From: UBA7803 sp040219935
Lineage (GTDB): Bacteria > Pseudomonadota > Gammaproteobacteria > Pseudomonadales > Azotimanducaceae
DNA length: 64,000 bases
Direction of reading: 5' to 3'
Assembly (NCBI GenBank): GCA_040219935.1
Contig: JAVJUA010000010.1
Coordinates: 1-64,000 of the forward strand
Notes under the pieces: generated by a model
What the model was told of the DNA's origin: nothing
What the model saw: the letters and a program-made list of their open reading frames with translations, nothing else
Databases searched by the model: none
Shown here: piece by piece, positions 47,757 through 56,766 of the stretch
Numbering within the stretch: position 1 is the first letter of the stretch
Layout: each line of letters opens with the position of its first letter
Translations under genes and position numbers: made by a program

Positions 47757-49166
47757 ATGACGCGGAGCTTCTACTGGTACGACCTGGAAACCTCCGGCAC
47801 CGACTCGCGCTGGGACCGCATCGTCCAGTTCGCCGGCCTGCGCACGGATGTCGATCTCAACGAGATCGGTGAGCCCGACAGCACCTACGTCGCGCTGCCG
47901 GACGACGTGCTGCCGAACCCGGACGCGGCGCTGGTCACCGGCATCACGCCGGCTCGCACGCGCGCCGAGGGCATCACCGAGTGGCAGGCCCTGCACCGCA
48001 TCAACGCCGCCTTCAGCGAGCCGGGCACCTGCGTGGTGGGTTACAACAGCCTGCGCTTCGACGACGAGTTCGTCCGCCACGGCCTGTACCGGCACCTGAT
48101 GGATCCGTATGCGCGGGAATGGCAGCATGGCAACTCGCGCTGGGACATCATCGATCTGGTGCGTGCCACCGGCGCGCTGCGCCGCGACGGCATCGAGTGG
48201 CCCGCGGACGACGAGGGGCTGCCGGTCTACAAGCTGGAGCGGCTGACCCAGGCCAACGGCATCGACCACGGCCAGGCCCACGATGCGCTGTCCGACGTGC
48301 GCGCTACCCTGGCACTGGCGCGGTTGATCCGCGACCGTCAGCCGAAGCTGTTCGACTACTATCTCGGTCTGCGCGACAAGCGTGCGGTGCGCGGCCTGCT
48401 CGAGCCGTTCGGCGCCCGCCTGTGCGTGCACGTGTCGGGGATGTATCCCCGCGACCGTTACGGCACCGCGCCGGTCATGTCGCTCGGCCGCCATCCGGTC
48501 AACAGCAACGCCGTCATCGTCGCCGACCTGTCCCGCGACGTGGAGCCGCTCCTGACCTGGACCGAGGATCAGCTTCGTGAAGCGCTGTTCCGACCCGGCA
48601 ATGCCGAGCGTCCGCCGCTCAAGGAGATCCGCATCAACCGCTGTCCGTTCGTGGCCGGCATCGAGGTGCTCGATGACGAGAACTGGCAGCGCCTCGGGCT
48701 GTCGCGGCGGGACATCAAGGAGCGACATCGCCGGCTGCGCCAGCCCGGCGTCGCCCAGAAGCTGCTGCGGGTGTATGCCCGGGCGCCCGCGGAGCCGCCG
48801 GTGGATCCCGAAGCGGCCCTGTACGCCGGCTTCATCGACGACGCCGACCGGTCGCGCAGCCAGGCCCTGCAGCGCGCCCTCGCGGAGGATCGCTGGCAGG
48901 ACCTCGACTTCGCCGACGAGCGGCTGCGGTCGCTGGCCGTGCGCCTGAAGGCCCGCAGCTTTCCGCAGTGGCTGAGCGAGGCCGAACGCGAGGACTGGCA
49001 GCAGTTCGTGCGCGCCAAGCTGGGCGCCGAAGAGGCGCCGTGGCTCACCCTGCGTGCCTATCGTGCCAGGCTCGCCGAGCTCGAGGCGGAGCACGGCGGG
49101 CTGCCGGGCGTGCTGGCCGACCTGGCCGCCCACGGCGACCGCCTGGCGGCGGCCTACGGCCTGTGA
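47757..49166 (+). CDS. sbcB: Exodeoxyribonuclease I
   Basis: 469 aa from ATG 47757; E. coli has 475. 3'-5' exonuclease on single-stranded DNA. DEDDh motifs: FYWYDLETSGTDSRWDRIVQFA, GYNSLRFDDEFVRHGLYR, and HGQAHDALSDVRAT, followed by the SH3-like and helical C-terminal regions (KLFDYYLGLRDKRAV, LKEIRINRCPFVA). Stop overlaps the next gene (GTGA). Confidence 0.97.
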   Translation: MTRSFYWYDLETSGTDSRWDRIVQFAGLRTDVDLNEIGEPDSTYVALPDDVLPNPDAALVTGITPARTRAEGITEWQALHRINAAFSEPGTCVVGYNSLRFDDEFVRHGLYRHLMDPYAREWQHGNSRWDIIDLVRATGALRRDGIEWPADDEGLPVYKLERLTQANGIDHGQAHDALSDVRATLALARLIRDRQPKLFDYYLGLRDKRAVRGLLEPFGARLCVHVSGMYPRDRYGTAPVMSLGRHPVNSNAVIVADLSRDVEPLLTWTEDQLREALFRPGNAERPPLKEIRINRCPFVAGIEVLDDENWQRLGLSRRDIKERHRRLRQPGVAQKLLRVYARAPAEPPVDPEAALYAGFIDDADRSRSQALQRALAEDRWQDLDFADERLRSLAVRLKARSFPQWLSEAEREDWQQFVRAKLGAEEAPWLTLRAYRARLAELEAEHGGLPGVLADLAAHGDRLAAAYGL

Positions 49167-49897
49167 GCGAGAGCTGCGTCGAGCTCGTCGGGGTCGAAAA
49201 GCGCTTCGGCCCGGAGAAGGCCGTGCTCGACCGGGTGGATCTGGCCTGCCCTGCCGGCGTGACCACCGCCGTGGTGGGTGCCAGCGGCAGCGGCAAGACC
49301 ACGCTGCTGCAGCTCGTGAACGGCCTGCTGGAGCCCGACCGCGGCGAGGTGCGCGTGTTCGGCGAGCCCATACCGCGTCACGACCTGGTGCGGTTCCGGC
49401 GTGGCATCGGCTACTCGGTGCAGGGCGCCGGCCTGTTTCCCCATCTCACCAACCGTCAGAACGTGGAGCTGCTGGCCAGGCTGTCGGGCTGGCCCGCGGA
49501 TCGGCGGGATGCCCGCTACCGCGCGCTGATGGCGGAAATGAAGCTGCCGATCGACGTCTCCGATCGCTACCCGCACACGCTGTCCGGCGGCCAGCAGCAG
49601 CGCCTGGGTCTGTGCCGGGCCTTGATGCTGGAGCCGCGTCTGCTGCTGCTCGACGAGCCGTTCTCCGCGGTGGACCCCATCACCCGGGTGGACATCTACC
49701 GGACCTTCGAGCAGGTGCAGGCCCAGGAGGGCGTCAGCGCCTTGCTGGTGACCCACGACATGCGCGAGGCGGTGCGCCTTGCCCGGTATCTGGTCATCCT
49801 GCGCCGAGGGCGGGTGCTGCAGGCCGGTCCCACGGATGCCGTGATCGACGCCCCTGCCGACGAGTACGTGAGCTCGCTCGTCACGGAGCAACTGTGA
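49163..49897 (+). CDS. Osmoprotectant/choline-type ABC transporter ATP-binding protein
   Basis: 244 aa from GTG 49163. Walker A GASGSGKTT, Q-loop GYSVQGAGLFPHLTNRQNVELLA, signature LSGGQQQRLGLCRALM, Walker B LLLLDEPFSAVDPITR, and switch His in VTHDMREAVRLA. No regulatory CBS domains. Resembles OpuBA/OsmV ATPases. GTGA overlaps on both sides tie it to sbcB and to the fused permease/binding protein. Confidence 0.92.
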   Translation: MSESCVELVGVEKRFGPEKAVLDRVDLACPAGVTTAVVGASGSGKTTLLQLVNGLLEPDRGEVRVFGEPIPRHDLVRFRRGIGYSVQGAGLFPHLTNRQNVELLARLSGWPADRRDARYRALMAEMKLPIDVSDRYPHTLSGGQQQRLGLCRALMLEPRLLLLDEPFSAVDPITRVDIYRTFEQVQAQEGVSALLVTHDMREAVRLARYLVILRRGRVLQAGPTDAVIDAPADEYVSSLVTEQL

Positions 49898-51381
49898 GCG
49901 GTGGGCTGCGAGGCTTGAGCGCCTGGCTGCTGGTGGCCGCCGCCGGCTGGTCGGCGGCCGCCGATGCCCGGACCGTGGCCGTCGGCAGCAAGAACTTCAA
50001 CGAATCCTACCTGCTGGCGGAAATGGCGGCCCAGCTGCTGGAGGACGCGGGCCTGGACGTGCGCCGTCGCTTCGGCCTCGGCGGCACGCTGATCTGCTTC
50101 GATGCGCTGAGCGCCGGCGAGATCGACCTCTACGTCGAGTACACGGGCACCCTCAGTCAGGCCATCCTCGACCTGCCGGCAGACACCGATCTCGACACCA
50201 TGCGCACGGCGCTGGCCGCCCGCGATCTGCGGATCTCCCGGCCGCTGGGTTTCGACAACACCTATGCGCTGGCCATGAAGCGTGACAAGGCCAGGGGGCT
50301 CGGCATCCGCCGCATCGGCGATCTGGCCGGCGTCGATGGGTTGCGGGTGGTGGTCAGCCACGAGTTCCTGGAGCGCGCCGACGGCTGGCCCGGGCTCGCC
50401 GCGGCCTACGGACTGCAGCAGCCGGTCACCGGCATCGAGCACGGGCTGGCTTACCGGGCGCTGGACGACGGCGCCATCGACCTCACCGACGCCTACTCCA
50501 CCGATGGTGAGGTGGCCCGCTACGACCTGGTTCTGCTGGAGGACGATCGCGGCTTCTTTCCCGACTACCGTGCCGTGGTGGTGCACCGCCTCGACCTGCC
50601 GGCGGCCGCGGTGGCGGCGCTGGCGCCCCTCGAAGGCCTGCTGGACGATGCCACCATGCAGGCCCTGAATGCCGAGGTGGTGTTCGCCCGCCGCTCGTTC
50701 GCAGATGTCGCCAACGGCTTTCTGGTGGAGCGCGGGCTGGCCGCGCCGCGCAGCACCGGCGCCGCGGTCTGGGAGGCTCTGGGCCGCAACACCCTGCGGC
50801 ATCTGCAGCTCACCCTGGCGGCCCTGACCGCATCGGTGGTGGTCGGCATCGTGCTGAGCCTGCTGGTGTTCCGGCGCCGCATGCTGGCGCGCACCGTCAT
50901 CTACGTCTGCGGGCTGCTGCAGACGGTGCCCTCCATCGCCCTGCTGGCGCTGATGATTCCGCTGTTCGGCATCGGCGTGGTGCCCGCCATCATCGCGCTG
51001 TTTCTTTACTCGCTGCTGCCGATCCTGCGCAACAGCGTGACCGCGCTGACCACGGTCGATCCCACGCTGCTGCGGGTGGCAGAGGCCATGGGCATGACCG
51101 GCAGTGAGCAGCTGCGCTACGTCTACGTGCCGCTGTCGATGCCCAGCATGCTGGCCGGCATCCGCACCGCGGCCGTGATCAGCATCGGCACCGCCACGCT
51201 GGCGGCCTTCATCGGCGCCGGCGGCCTGGGCGACCCCATCGTCACCGGGCTGGCGCTGAACGATGCCGGGCTGATCCTGCAGGGCGCCGTGCCGGCGGCC
51301 GTGCTGGCCATCCTCACCGAGCTCGGCTTCGAGCTGGTGGAGCGGCTGGTGCTGCCGGGCCACCTGCGGCCGCGCACCTGA
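49894..51381 (+). CDS. Fused osmoprotectant-type substrate-binding protein and permease
   Basis: 495 aa from GTG 49894. A signal peptide ends near SAAADA. Residues about 25-280 are an OpuAC-like binding domain (VAVGSKNFNESYLLAEMAAQLLEDAG, GEIDLYVEYTGTL, DDGAIDLTDAYSTDGEVARYDLVLLEDDRGFFPDY). Residues about 295-490 are a five- or six-helix permease with LLQTVPSIALLALMIPLFG and EAMGMTGSEQLRYVYVPLSMPSMLAGIRTAAV. The binding domain comes first and would be tethered at the outer face. Likely imports betaine, choline or a related solute. Confidence 0.92.
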   Translation: MSGGLRGLSAWLLVAAAGWSAAADARTVAVGSKNFNESYLLAEMAAQLLEDAGLDVRRRFGLGGTLICFDALSAGEIDLYVEYTGTLSQAILDLPADTDLDTMRTALAARDLRISRPLGFDNTYALAMKRDKARGLGIRRIGDLAGVDGLRVVVSHEFLERADGWPGLAAAYGLQQPVTGIEHGLAYRALDDGAIDLTDAYSTDGEVARYDLVLLEDDRGFFPDYRAVVVHRLDLPAAAVAALAPLEGLLDDATMQALNAEVVFARRSFADVANGFLVERGLAAPRSTGAAVWEALGRNTLRHLQLTLAALTASVVVGIVLSLLVFRRRMLARTVIYVCGLLQTVPSIALLALMIPLFGIGVVPAIIALFLYSLLPILRNSVTALTTVDPTLLRVAEAMGMTGSEQLRYVYVPLSMPSMLAGIRTAAVISIGTATLAAFIGAGGLGDPIVTGLALNDAGLILQGAVPAAVLAILTELGFELVERLVLPGHLRPRT

Positions 51382-51388
51382 CGCCGGG

Positions 51389-52393
51389 TCAGAGCTGCTC
51401 CGAGGCAAGAAAGGCGTCGTAGGACGATCGGGCCGGATCGAAGTCGACGTCGGTGGCGGCATCGCGCACCACGGCCATCAGCCACGGCTCGCTCGCCTGC
51501 AGCGGCCGGCCCGGGTGCACCTTGTCGCTCCACGGATAGGCCTCCTCGCCGAAGTAGTCGTCGGGAGAGTCGCCGCTGAACAGCCCCACCAGCTCGCCCT
51601 GCTCGATGCCGCGGCGCACGTCGGCCGGCGCGTCATGGGCGCGCACGAAGTCGATCTGCCGCCGGCGAGCTGCCTGGTCCAGCAGCACCAGGCGGATCAC
51701 GCTGCCGTTCGATCGCAGCATCAGGAAGCCAGGCGGATCGTTGACCAGGTAGTACTCGACGATGCCCTCCTGCTGGATGAAGCGGCGCACCTGCCGGGCG
51801 ATCGTCAGGTCGATGAGAAATCCGGGCGGGTCCATGGCGAGGGCCGCCTGCAATCGCACCAGGTGCTGCTGGAAGTACTCCCGCTCCAGCTCGGCGACGA
51901 AGGCGATGATGGCTTCCACCGCATTGACCCGGTGTTTGGAGATGAAGCGGTGGATCAGGCCGGCATTGAAGGCCTGGACCGCCAGCTTTTCATCGGCGAC
52001 GCCGGTCAGCATCGCGCGTCGCGCGTACGGATCGGTCATCCGCTCGCAGAACTGAATGCCATCCACCGAGGGCATGGCGTAGTCGATCAGCACCGCCGAG
52101 ATGCGGCGGAAGCGCTGCAGGTGCTTGATCTCCTGCTCGATCAGGCCGAGGTCGAGATGGATCAGCGCCTCCGTTTCGTGACTGCGCTCGAGCGTGAAGC
52201 AGCGATCCACCAGGGGCGGCAGATCGATGGGCGTCTCGACGAAGGCCAGGGCCTCCTCCGGGTGCAGAAAGCCGCGCATCACGATGGATGGCGGCATCCC
52301 CAGCACCACGCTCTGCAGGAAGGCCTCGTTGTCGTCCACAAGCACCACGGTGGTGGGATGGAAGTAGGGTGGGAGGGCGAACGGGCGGCTCAC
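51389..52393 (-). CDS. Atypical response regulator with long receiver insertion
   Basis: 334 aa. VVLVDDNEAFLQSVV gives the acidic pair (D20, D21), but the phospho-acceptor ISAVLIDYAMPSVDGIQF is at D104, about 45 residues later than usual; the insert is roughly residues 52-97 (with LERSHETEALIHLDLGLIEQEIKHLQRF). The switch Thr (MLTGVADEKLAVQAF) and Lys (HRFISKHRV) are present. Residues about 170-334 are an unrecognised domain without DNA-binding or GGDEF motifs. Overlaps the upstream Arc-like gene by 4 nt. Confidence 0.85.
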   Translation of the reverse strand: MSRPFALPPYFHPTTVVLVDDNEAFLQSVVLGMPPSIVMRGFLHPEEALAFVETPIDLPPLVDRCFTLERSHETEALIHLDLGLIEQEIKHLQRFRRISAVLIDYAMPSVDGIQFCERMTDPYARRAMLTGVADEKLAVQAFNAGLIHRFISKHRVNAVEAIIAFVAELEREYFQQHLVRLQAALAMDPPGFLIDLTIARQVRRFIQQEGIVEYYLVNDPPGFLMLRSNGSVIRLVLLDQAARRRQIDFVRAHDAPADVRRGIEQGELVGLFSGDSPDDYFGEEAYPWSDKVHPGRPLQASEPWLMAVVRDAATDVDFDPARSSYDAFLASEQL

Positions 52394-52686
52394 GACAGCA
52401 GGTTCAGCAGCGCCGATTTTTTTGTGGACGGCAGGCTGCGGTAGCGGCGCAGCAGCCGCTCCTCGTCGTCGCTGAGCTCCCGATGCAGCAGCCGCTCGAA
52501 CTGCTCGTGCATGGCGGGGGCTAGGGCGCGCTGCTCCTCGACGTTGGGCAGGCCGCTGAACGAGCGGTGCAGGCGCGCTACAATCTCCGAGTTGATGCTG
52601 CGGCGGTGGTATTCGGCGGACTCGGCCAGCAGGGACCGCATGGAGATCGGCAGCCGCACCAGGTACCTGTAGTTCTTGTCTCCCAT
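52390..52686 (-). CDS. Arc-family ribbon-helix-helix DNA-binding protein
   Basis: 98 aa. YRYLVRLPISMRSLLAESAEYHRRSINSEIVARLHRSF fits an Arc-type RHH: one strand and two helices with NSEI. The C-terminal ~55 residues form an added helical domain. Probably represses its own operon, which includes the odd response regulator. A 12-bp perfect palindrome lies upstream at 52857-52868. Confidence 0.82.
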   Translation of the reverse strand: MGDKNYRYLVRLPISMRSLLAESAEYHRRSINSEIVARLHRSFSGLPNVEEQRALAPAMHEQFERLLHRELSDDEERLLRRYRSLPSTKKSALLNLLS

Positions 52687-52856
52687 TCGGCAGCCTCGCT
52701 CCCGTTGCCCCGAACGCCGGTGATGCGCGGGATCGCGAAACGGACTCGCAGCAGGCGGACTACCCCGTGGCGACGTTCACGGCCGTGTTGGTCAAAGTCG
52801 TTGACTGCTTTTCCGGTAGGGTAGCCGCGGGGCGAGGACCGGGCAAGAGATGACAT

Positions 52857-52868
52857 GGTGATATCACC
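52857..52868. promoter_or_regulatory. Perfect 12-bp palindrome GGTGATATCACC
   Basis: Located in the 203-nt gap between the divergent Arc-like and NUDIX genes, 21 bp before the NUDIX start. Could be an operator for the Arc-like protein or another dimeric regulator. Single copy noticed. Confidence 0.35.
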
Positions 52869-52889
52869 GGGCCGGATCGAGGAGCGACC

Positions 52890-53645
52890 ATGCAGCCATT
52901 GAGCCACGGAAACATCCGCCTAGCCGCCACGGTGGTGCTGCTGCGTGACACCGTCGGCGGGCCTGAGGTGTTCATGACCAAGCGCCCGGGCGGCGCCGTG
53001 TTCCCGGACCTGCACGTGTTTCCGGGCGGCAAGGTCGACGAGGCCGACTTCGCGCCCGAGGTGCTGGCCGGCCTCGAGGCCGGCCACGCCGACGGCCTGC
53101 TGGGGCTTGCCGCCGGCGGGTTGCGCTACTGGGTGGCCGCCATCCGCGAATGCTTCGAGGAGTGCGGCGTGCTGCTGGCGTATCGCGATGGCGCGCTGGT
53201 GCGCTGGCGCGACCGTGCGGAAATGGAGCGCTTTCACGACTACCGGCAGCGGCTGATCGATGGCGAGCTGTCCATGACCGAGCTGTGCCGGCACGAAGGG
53301 TTGCGGCTGGCCGCCGACCGGGTCTTCTACTTCAGTCACTGGATCACGCCCGAGGTGGCGCCGAAGCGCTTCGATACGCGCTTCTTCGTCGCCGCCATGC
53401 CCGAGGCCCAGCAGACCGTAGCCCATCAGGACGAGATCGTCGACGATGTCTGGATCCGGCCGGCTGATGCGTTGTCCGCGCACGCGGCCGGCGACTGGCA
53501 GATGATCGCGCCGACCCTGACCACGCTGTCCTGCATCGCCGCCTACCCCACCACCGAGCACCTGCTGGCGGCGGTGCGCGCCGAATCGCATCTGGACTGC
53601 CTCACGGACTCGCTGCGGCAGCAGGGCATGCACGAGCTGCGATGA
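52890..53645 (+). CDS. NUDIX hydrolase (NUDT19/RP2-like)
   Basis: 251 aa, GGAG 6 nt before ATG. AATVVLLRDTVGGPEVFMTKRPGGAVFPDLHVFPGGKVDEADF opens the fold and AAIRECFEECGVLLAY completes the Nudix box. The box is split by a ~40-residue insertion after GGKVD, as in NUDT7/NUDT19 acyl-CoA hydrolases. Bacterial members are uncharacterised. Its ATGA overlaps the ABC ATPase start. Confidence 0.88.
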   Translation: MQPLSHGNIRLAATVVLLRDTVGGPEVFMTKRPGGAVFPDLHVFPGGKVDEADFAPEVLAGLEAGHADGLLGLAAGGLRYWVAAIRECFEECGVLLAYRDGALVRWRDRAEMERFHDYRQRLIDGELSMTELCRHEGLRLAADRVFYFSHWITPEVAPKRFDTRFFVAAMPEAQQTVAHQDEIVDDVWIRPADALSAHAAGDWQMIAPTLTTLSCIAAYPTTEHLLAAVRAESHLDCLTDSLRQQGMHELR

Positions 53646-54325
53646 GCTGGGTGCTCGCGTTCCGCGGGGTCCGCAAGGGCTATGCCGATGGCGCCGGCCG
53701 CCGCACCGTGCTCGATGGCTTCGAGCTCAGCGTCGACGCGGGCGAGGTGGTGGCGCTGTGCGGGCCTAGCGGCTCCGGCAAGACGACTTTGCTGAACCTG
53801 GCCGCCGGGCTCGACGTGGCCGAGGCCGGCAGCGTGGCGCTGCGCCTGGACGACACGGCGGTGGCCCTCGAGGCGCTGGACGAGGCCGCCCGCACCCGGC
53901 TGCGGAGATCCTGCATGGGCTACGTCTTCCAGTTCTTCAACCTGGTGCCGACGCTGACCGTGCGTGAGAACGTGCTGCTGCCGCTGACCTTGAACCGGCG
54001 TCTCGATCTGGCGGACGAGGCCCTGGCGCGGTTGTCGGGGCTCGGCCTCGGTGACCGCCTGGCGGCGTTTCCGGAGATGCTGTCGGGCGGCGAGCGGCAG
54101 CGGGTGGCGATCGCCCGGGCGCTGGCCCATCGGCCGTGCCTGGTGCTGGCGGACGAGCCCACCGGCAACCTGGATGCCGCCCAGGCCGCCGAGGTGACCC
54201 GGCTGCTGTGGCGCGAGGTGCGCAGCAGCGGCGGCGCGCTGCTGGTGGCCACCCACGACATGGCTGTGGCGGCGCAGGCCGACCGCATCGTCCGGCTCGG
54301 CGCGCAGCAGCCGGCGGCCCCGTGA
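53642..54325 (+). CDS. LolD/MacB-type ABC transporter ATPase
   Basis: 227 aa. Walker A GPSGSGKTTLLN, Q-loop CMGYVFQFFNLVPTLTVRENVLLPL, signature LSGGERQRVAIARALA, Walker B CLVLADEPTGNLDAA, and ATHDMAVA. This subclass pairs with FtsX-like mechanotransmission permeases and does not translocate classical substrates. GTGA overlap with the permease; functionally equivalent to AttE in the AttEFGH set. Confidence 0.92.
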   Translation: MSWVLAFRGVRKGYADGAGRRTVLDGFELSVDAGEVVALCGPSGSGKTTLLNLAAGLDVAEAGSVALRLDDTAVALEALDEAARTRLRRSCMGYVFQFFNLVPTLTVRENVLLPLTLNRRLDLADEALARLSGLGLGDRLAAFPEMLSGGERQRVAIARALAHRPCLVLADEPTGNLDAAQAAEVTRLLWREVRSSGGALLVATHDMAVAAQADRIVRLGAQQPAAP

Positions 54326-56766
54326 GGCTGCTGCTGCGGTCCCAGCGCCGGTTCCTGCAGCATGCCCCCTGGAGCGCGCTCACGGCCCTGCTCGGGGTTG
54401 CGCTCGGGGTCGCTTCCATCGTCGCCGTGCACCTGATCAGCGCCAGCGTCGAGCGCTCCCTGGCGGAAGCCCAGCCGCGGCATCTGGCGGGTCTGTCGCA
54501 CCTGGTGTCGGGCCCGGGGCTCGATGCCGAGACCTACTTCCGCTGGCGCGCCGCCTGGCGCGGTGCCGATGGTGGCGCGGCGACGCCGGTGACGGCCATG
54601 GTGCCGCTGCTGGAGGGCCGGGTGCGGATGGCCGGGCGCTTCGCGCTGCTGGTGGGCGCCGACTGGCTGACCGCGCCGGCACCGGCGCCGGCTGCCGCTG
54701 ACGGCGCCTGGTCTGTGCCGCTGCCCGTCATCGCCGGCGACGCATTGCTGGCCGGTGCCGCCCTGGGCCTGGAGCCGCAGCGCCCCGTGACCGTCAACGG
54801 GCGCACGTTGTCGGTGGCCGGCAGCGTCGGCGACCCCCAGGCCGAGGTGCTTCTGGCCGACATCGGTCTGGCCGCAGAACTGCTCGGCTCGACGGACGAC
54901 GCGCTCAGTCAGGTGGGGTTGGCCGTCCGGGACCCCTGGGCACGCTGGCGGCAGGCGCTCGACCGCCTGATGCCGGGCATTTCGGCGGGGCTGCCGGCGG
55001 CGCAGGCGCTGCCGCTGACGGCGCTGCTGCCTGGGGTGGACGCTGACCGGAAATGGCAGGCCGTGCCCGTGGCCGCGCAGCGCCCCAACGCGGCGTTCGC
55101 CCGATCGGTGCTGTTCAATCTCGGCGCCCTCGGCACCCTGGCGTTGGTGGTGGCGTGGTTCTTGATCTATCAGGTGGCCGTCATCTGGCTGCGCCGCCAG
55201 GCGGCCGTGTTCGCGCGTCTGCACGCCCTGGGAGTGAGCCGCGGCGAGCTGCGCATGGCGTTTCTCGGCATCCTCACCGGTCTCGGCGTGCTGGCCACCG
55301 CGCTCGGCATCGCCATCGGCTGGCCGCTGGCTGGTGCGCTGGTGCGGCTGGCAACCCAGGGGCTGCCCGACGCGGCGCCGCCGCTGGTGCTGGACGGCTG
55401 GCTGCTGCTCAAGGCCGCCGGCTCCGGGCTCGGCGTGTGCATGGTCGGGGCCGTGGCCGCCTTCGCCCGGGCTTCGGCGCCGGACGGTTGGCGGCCCACT
55501 ACTGGCTGGCGGCGACTGTGGCCGATGCTGCCCGGGCTGCTGGTGATCGTCGGCATCGGCGTCGACTCGAGCGGCGTGACCGGCGCCTTCGCTGCCATCG
55601 CCGGCCTCTGCCTGCTGGCGCTGGCGGCGGTACCGCCCCTGCTGGCCGGGCTGCGGCGACTGTCGATGCGTGCTGGCGGGCCCTGGCTGCTGCGCCTGGC
55701 ATTGCGCGACGTGGTCTGGTACCCGCGGGTGCTGGGGGTGGCGCTGGCGGCGCTGGCGCTGGCCGTAGCGACCGGGATCGGCATCGGCCTGATGGTGGAC
55801 AGCTTCCGTCTCGACTTCAGTCGCATGCTGACCGCCCGGCTGGCAGGCGACCTGTACGTCTCCGAACTCGGCGATGACTTCCAGGCCGTCGAGCGGTGGC
55901 TGGGGGCGCAGCCGGAGGTTCGATCGCTGCGGGCGGCCGGTACCGAGCGGGTGCTGGTGAGCGGCGTCGCCGTGGATCTCGGCTATGCGCACTTCGATGC
56001 GCTGGAGAGCGCGCGCTACGGCCATGCCGGCGCTCTGGCCGCCGATCAGGTGCTGCTCAGCGAGGGCCTGGCGCGCCAGTTGGACGTGGGTCGCGGCGGC
56101 CGGATCAGCGTGGACGGCGCCAGGCTGAAGGTGGCCGGCACGTTTCCCGGCTACGGCGAGGCCGTCGGGCGCGCGCTGGTGGACGCTGCTGCCCTGCCGG
56201 CGCTGGGGCGAACCCTGCGCTACGACCGGCTGACCGTCATCGCCGGATCGTCGGCCGCCGCCGGGCCGGCGCCCCTGGGCGCCCTGGAGGAGCGTCTGCT
56301 GGCGGTGTTTCCCGGTGTCCGGGTGGCGTCGCCCCAGGCGGTGCGGGCGCAGTCCCTGGCCATCTTCGACCGCACCTTCGCGATTACCCGCGCCTTGACC
56401 CTGCTGGCCCTGGCCGTGGCCGCGGTGGGCATCTACAACGCCCTGACGGCGCTGCGCCTGCAGCAGGCGCCGACCCTGGCGCTGCTGCACGCCCAGGGCC
56501 TGTCGCGGGCCGAAGCCTGGCAGATCGGGGTGCTGCGCTGCGCCGTGGTGGGTGGTGCAGCGGTTCTGGTGGCCTGGCCGCTGGGCGTCGCCATGGCCTG
56601 GACGCTGTGCGCGGTGGTCAACCCGCGCTCGTTCGGCTGGACCGTGCCGCTGGCGCTGCCCGCAGCCGGCTGGGCCGTGCCGCTGCTGCTCGGCCTGGCC
56701 ACGGCGCTGCTGGCAGGCATGCTGCCGGCGCCTCGGGAGCGGGGAGCGATGCATGAGGCGGCGTGA
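54322..56766 (+). CDS. FtsX-like ABC transporter permease
   Basis: 814 aa from GTG 54322. Begins with a membrane helix (ALTALLGVALGVASIVAVHLISASVERSL) and a large periplasmic domain. Three helices follow near 260-390, further helices in the middle, a second periplasmic domain, and the C-terminal FtsX block (RALTLLALAVAAVGIYNALTALRLQQAPTLALLHAQGLSRAEAW). Two FtsX modules are fused in one chain. Likely extracts lipids or lipoproteins with the LolD-type ATPase. Overlaps the next gene by 14 nt. Confidence 0.9.
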   Translation: MRLLLRSQRRFLQHAPWSALTALLGVALGVASIVAVHLISASVERSLAEAQPRHLAGLSHLVSGPGLDAETYFRWRAAWRGADGGAATPVTAMVPLLEGRVRMAGRFALLVGADWLTAPAPAPAAADGAWSVPLPVIAGDALLAGAALGLEPQRPVTVNGRTLSVAGSVGDPQAEVLLADIGLAAELLGSTDDALSQVGLAVRDPWARWRQALDRLMPGISAGLPAAQALPLTALLPGVDADRKWQAVPVAAQRPNAAFARSVLFNLGALGTLALVVAWFLIYQVAVIWLRRQAAVFARLHALGVSRGELRMAFLGILTGLGVLATALGIAIGWPLAGALVRLATQGLPDAAPPLVLDGWLLLKAAGSGLGVCMVGAVAAFARASAPDGWRPTTGWRRLWPMLPGLLVIVGIGVDSSGVTGAFAAIAGLCLLALAAVPPLLAGLRRLSMRAGGPWLLRLALRDVVWYPRVLGVALAALALAVATGIGIGLMVDSFRLDFSRMLTARLAGDLYVSELGDDFQAVERWLGAQPEVRSLRAAGTERVLVSGVAVDLGYAHFDALESARYGHAGALAADQVLLSEGLARQLDVGRGGRISVDGARLKVAGTFPGYGEAVGRALVDAAALPALGRTLRYDRLTVIAGSSAAAGPAPLGALEERLLAVFPGVRVASPQAVRAQSLAIFDRTFAITRALTLLALAVAAVGIYNALTALRLQQAPTLALLHAQGLSRAEAWQIGVLRCAVVGGAAVLVAWPLGVAMAWTLCAVVNPRSFGWTVPLALPAAGWAVPLLLGLATALLAGMLPAPRERGAMHEAA

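Noticed and set aside
53920..56754. 944-codon minus-strand open frame
   Set aside because: Lies opposite the LolD-type ATPase and FtsX-like permease; composition is Gln/Arg/His/Pro-rich and non-protein-like.
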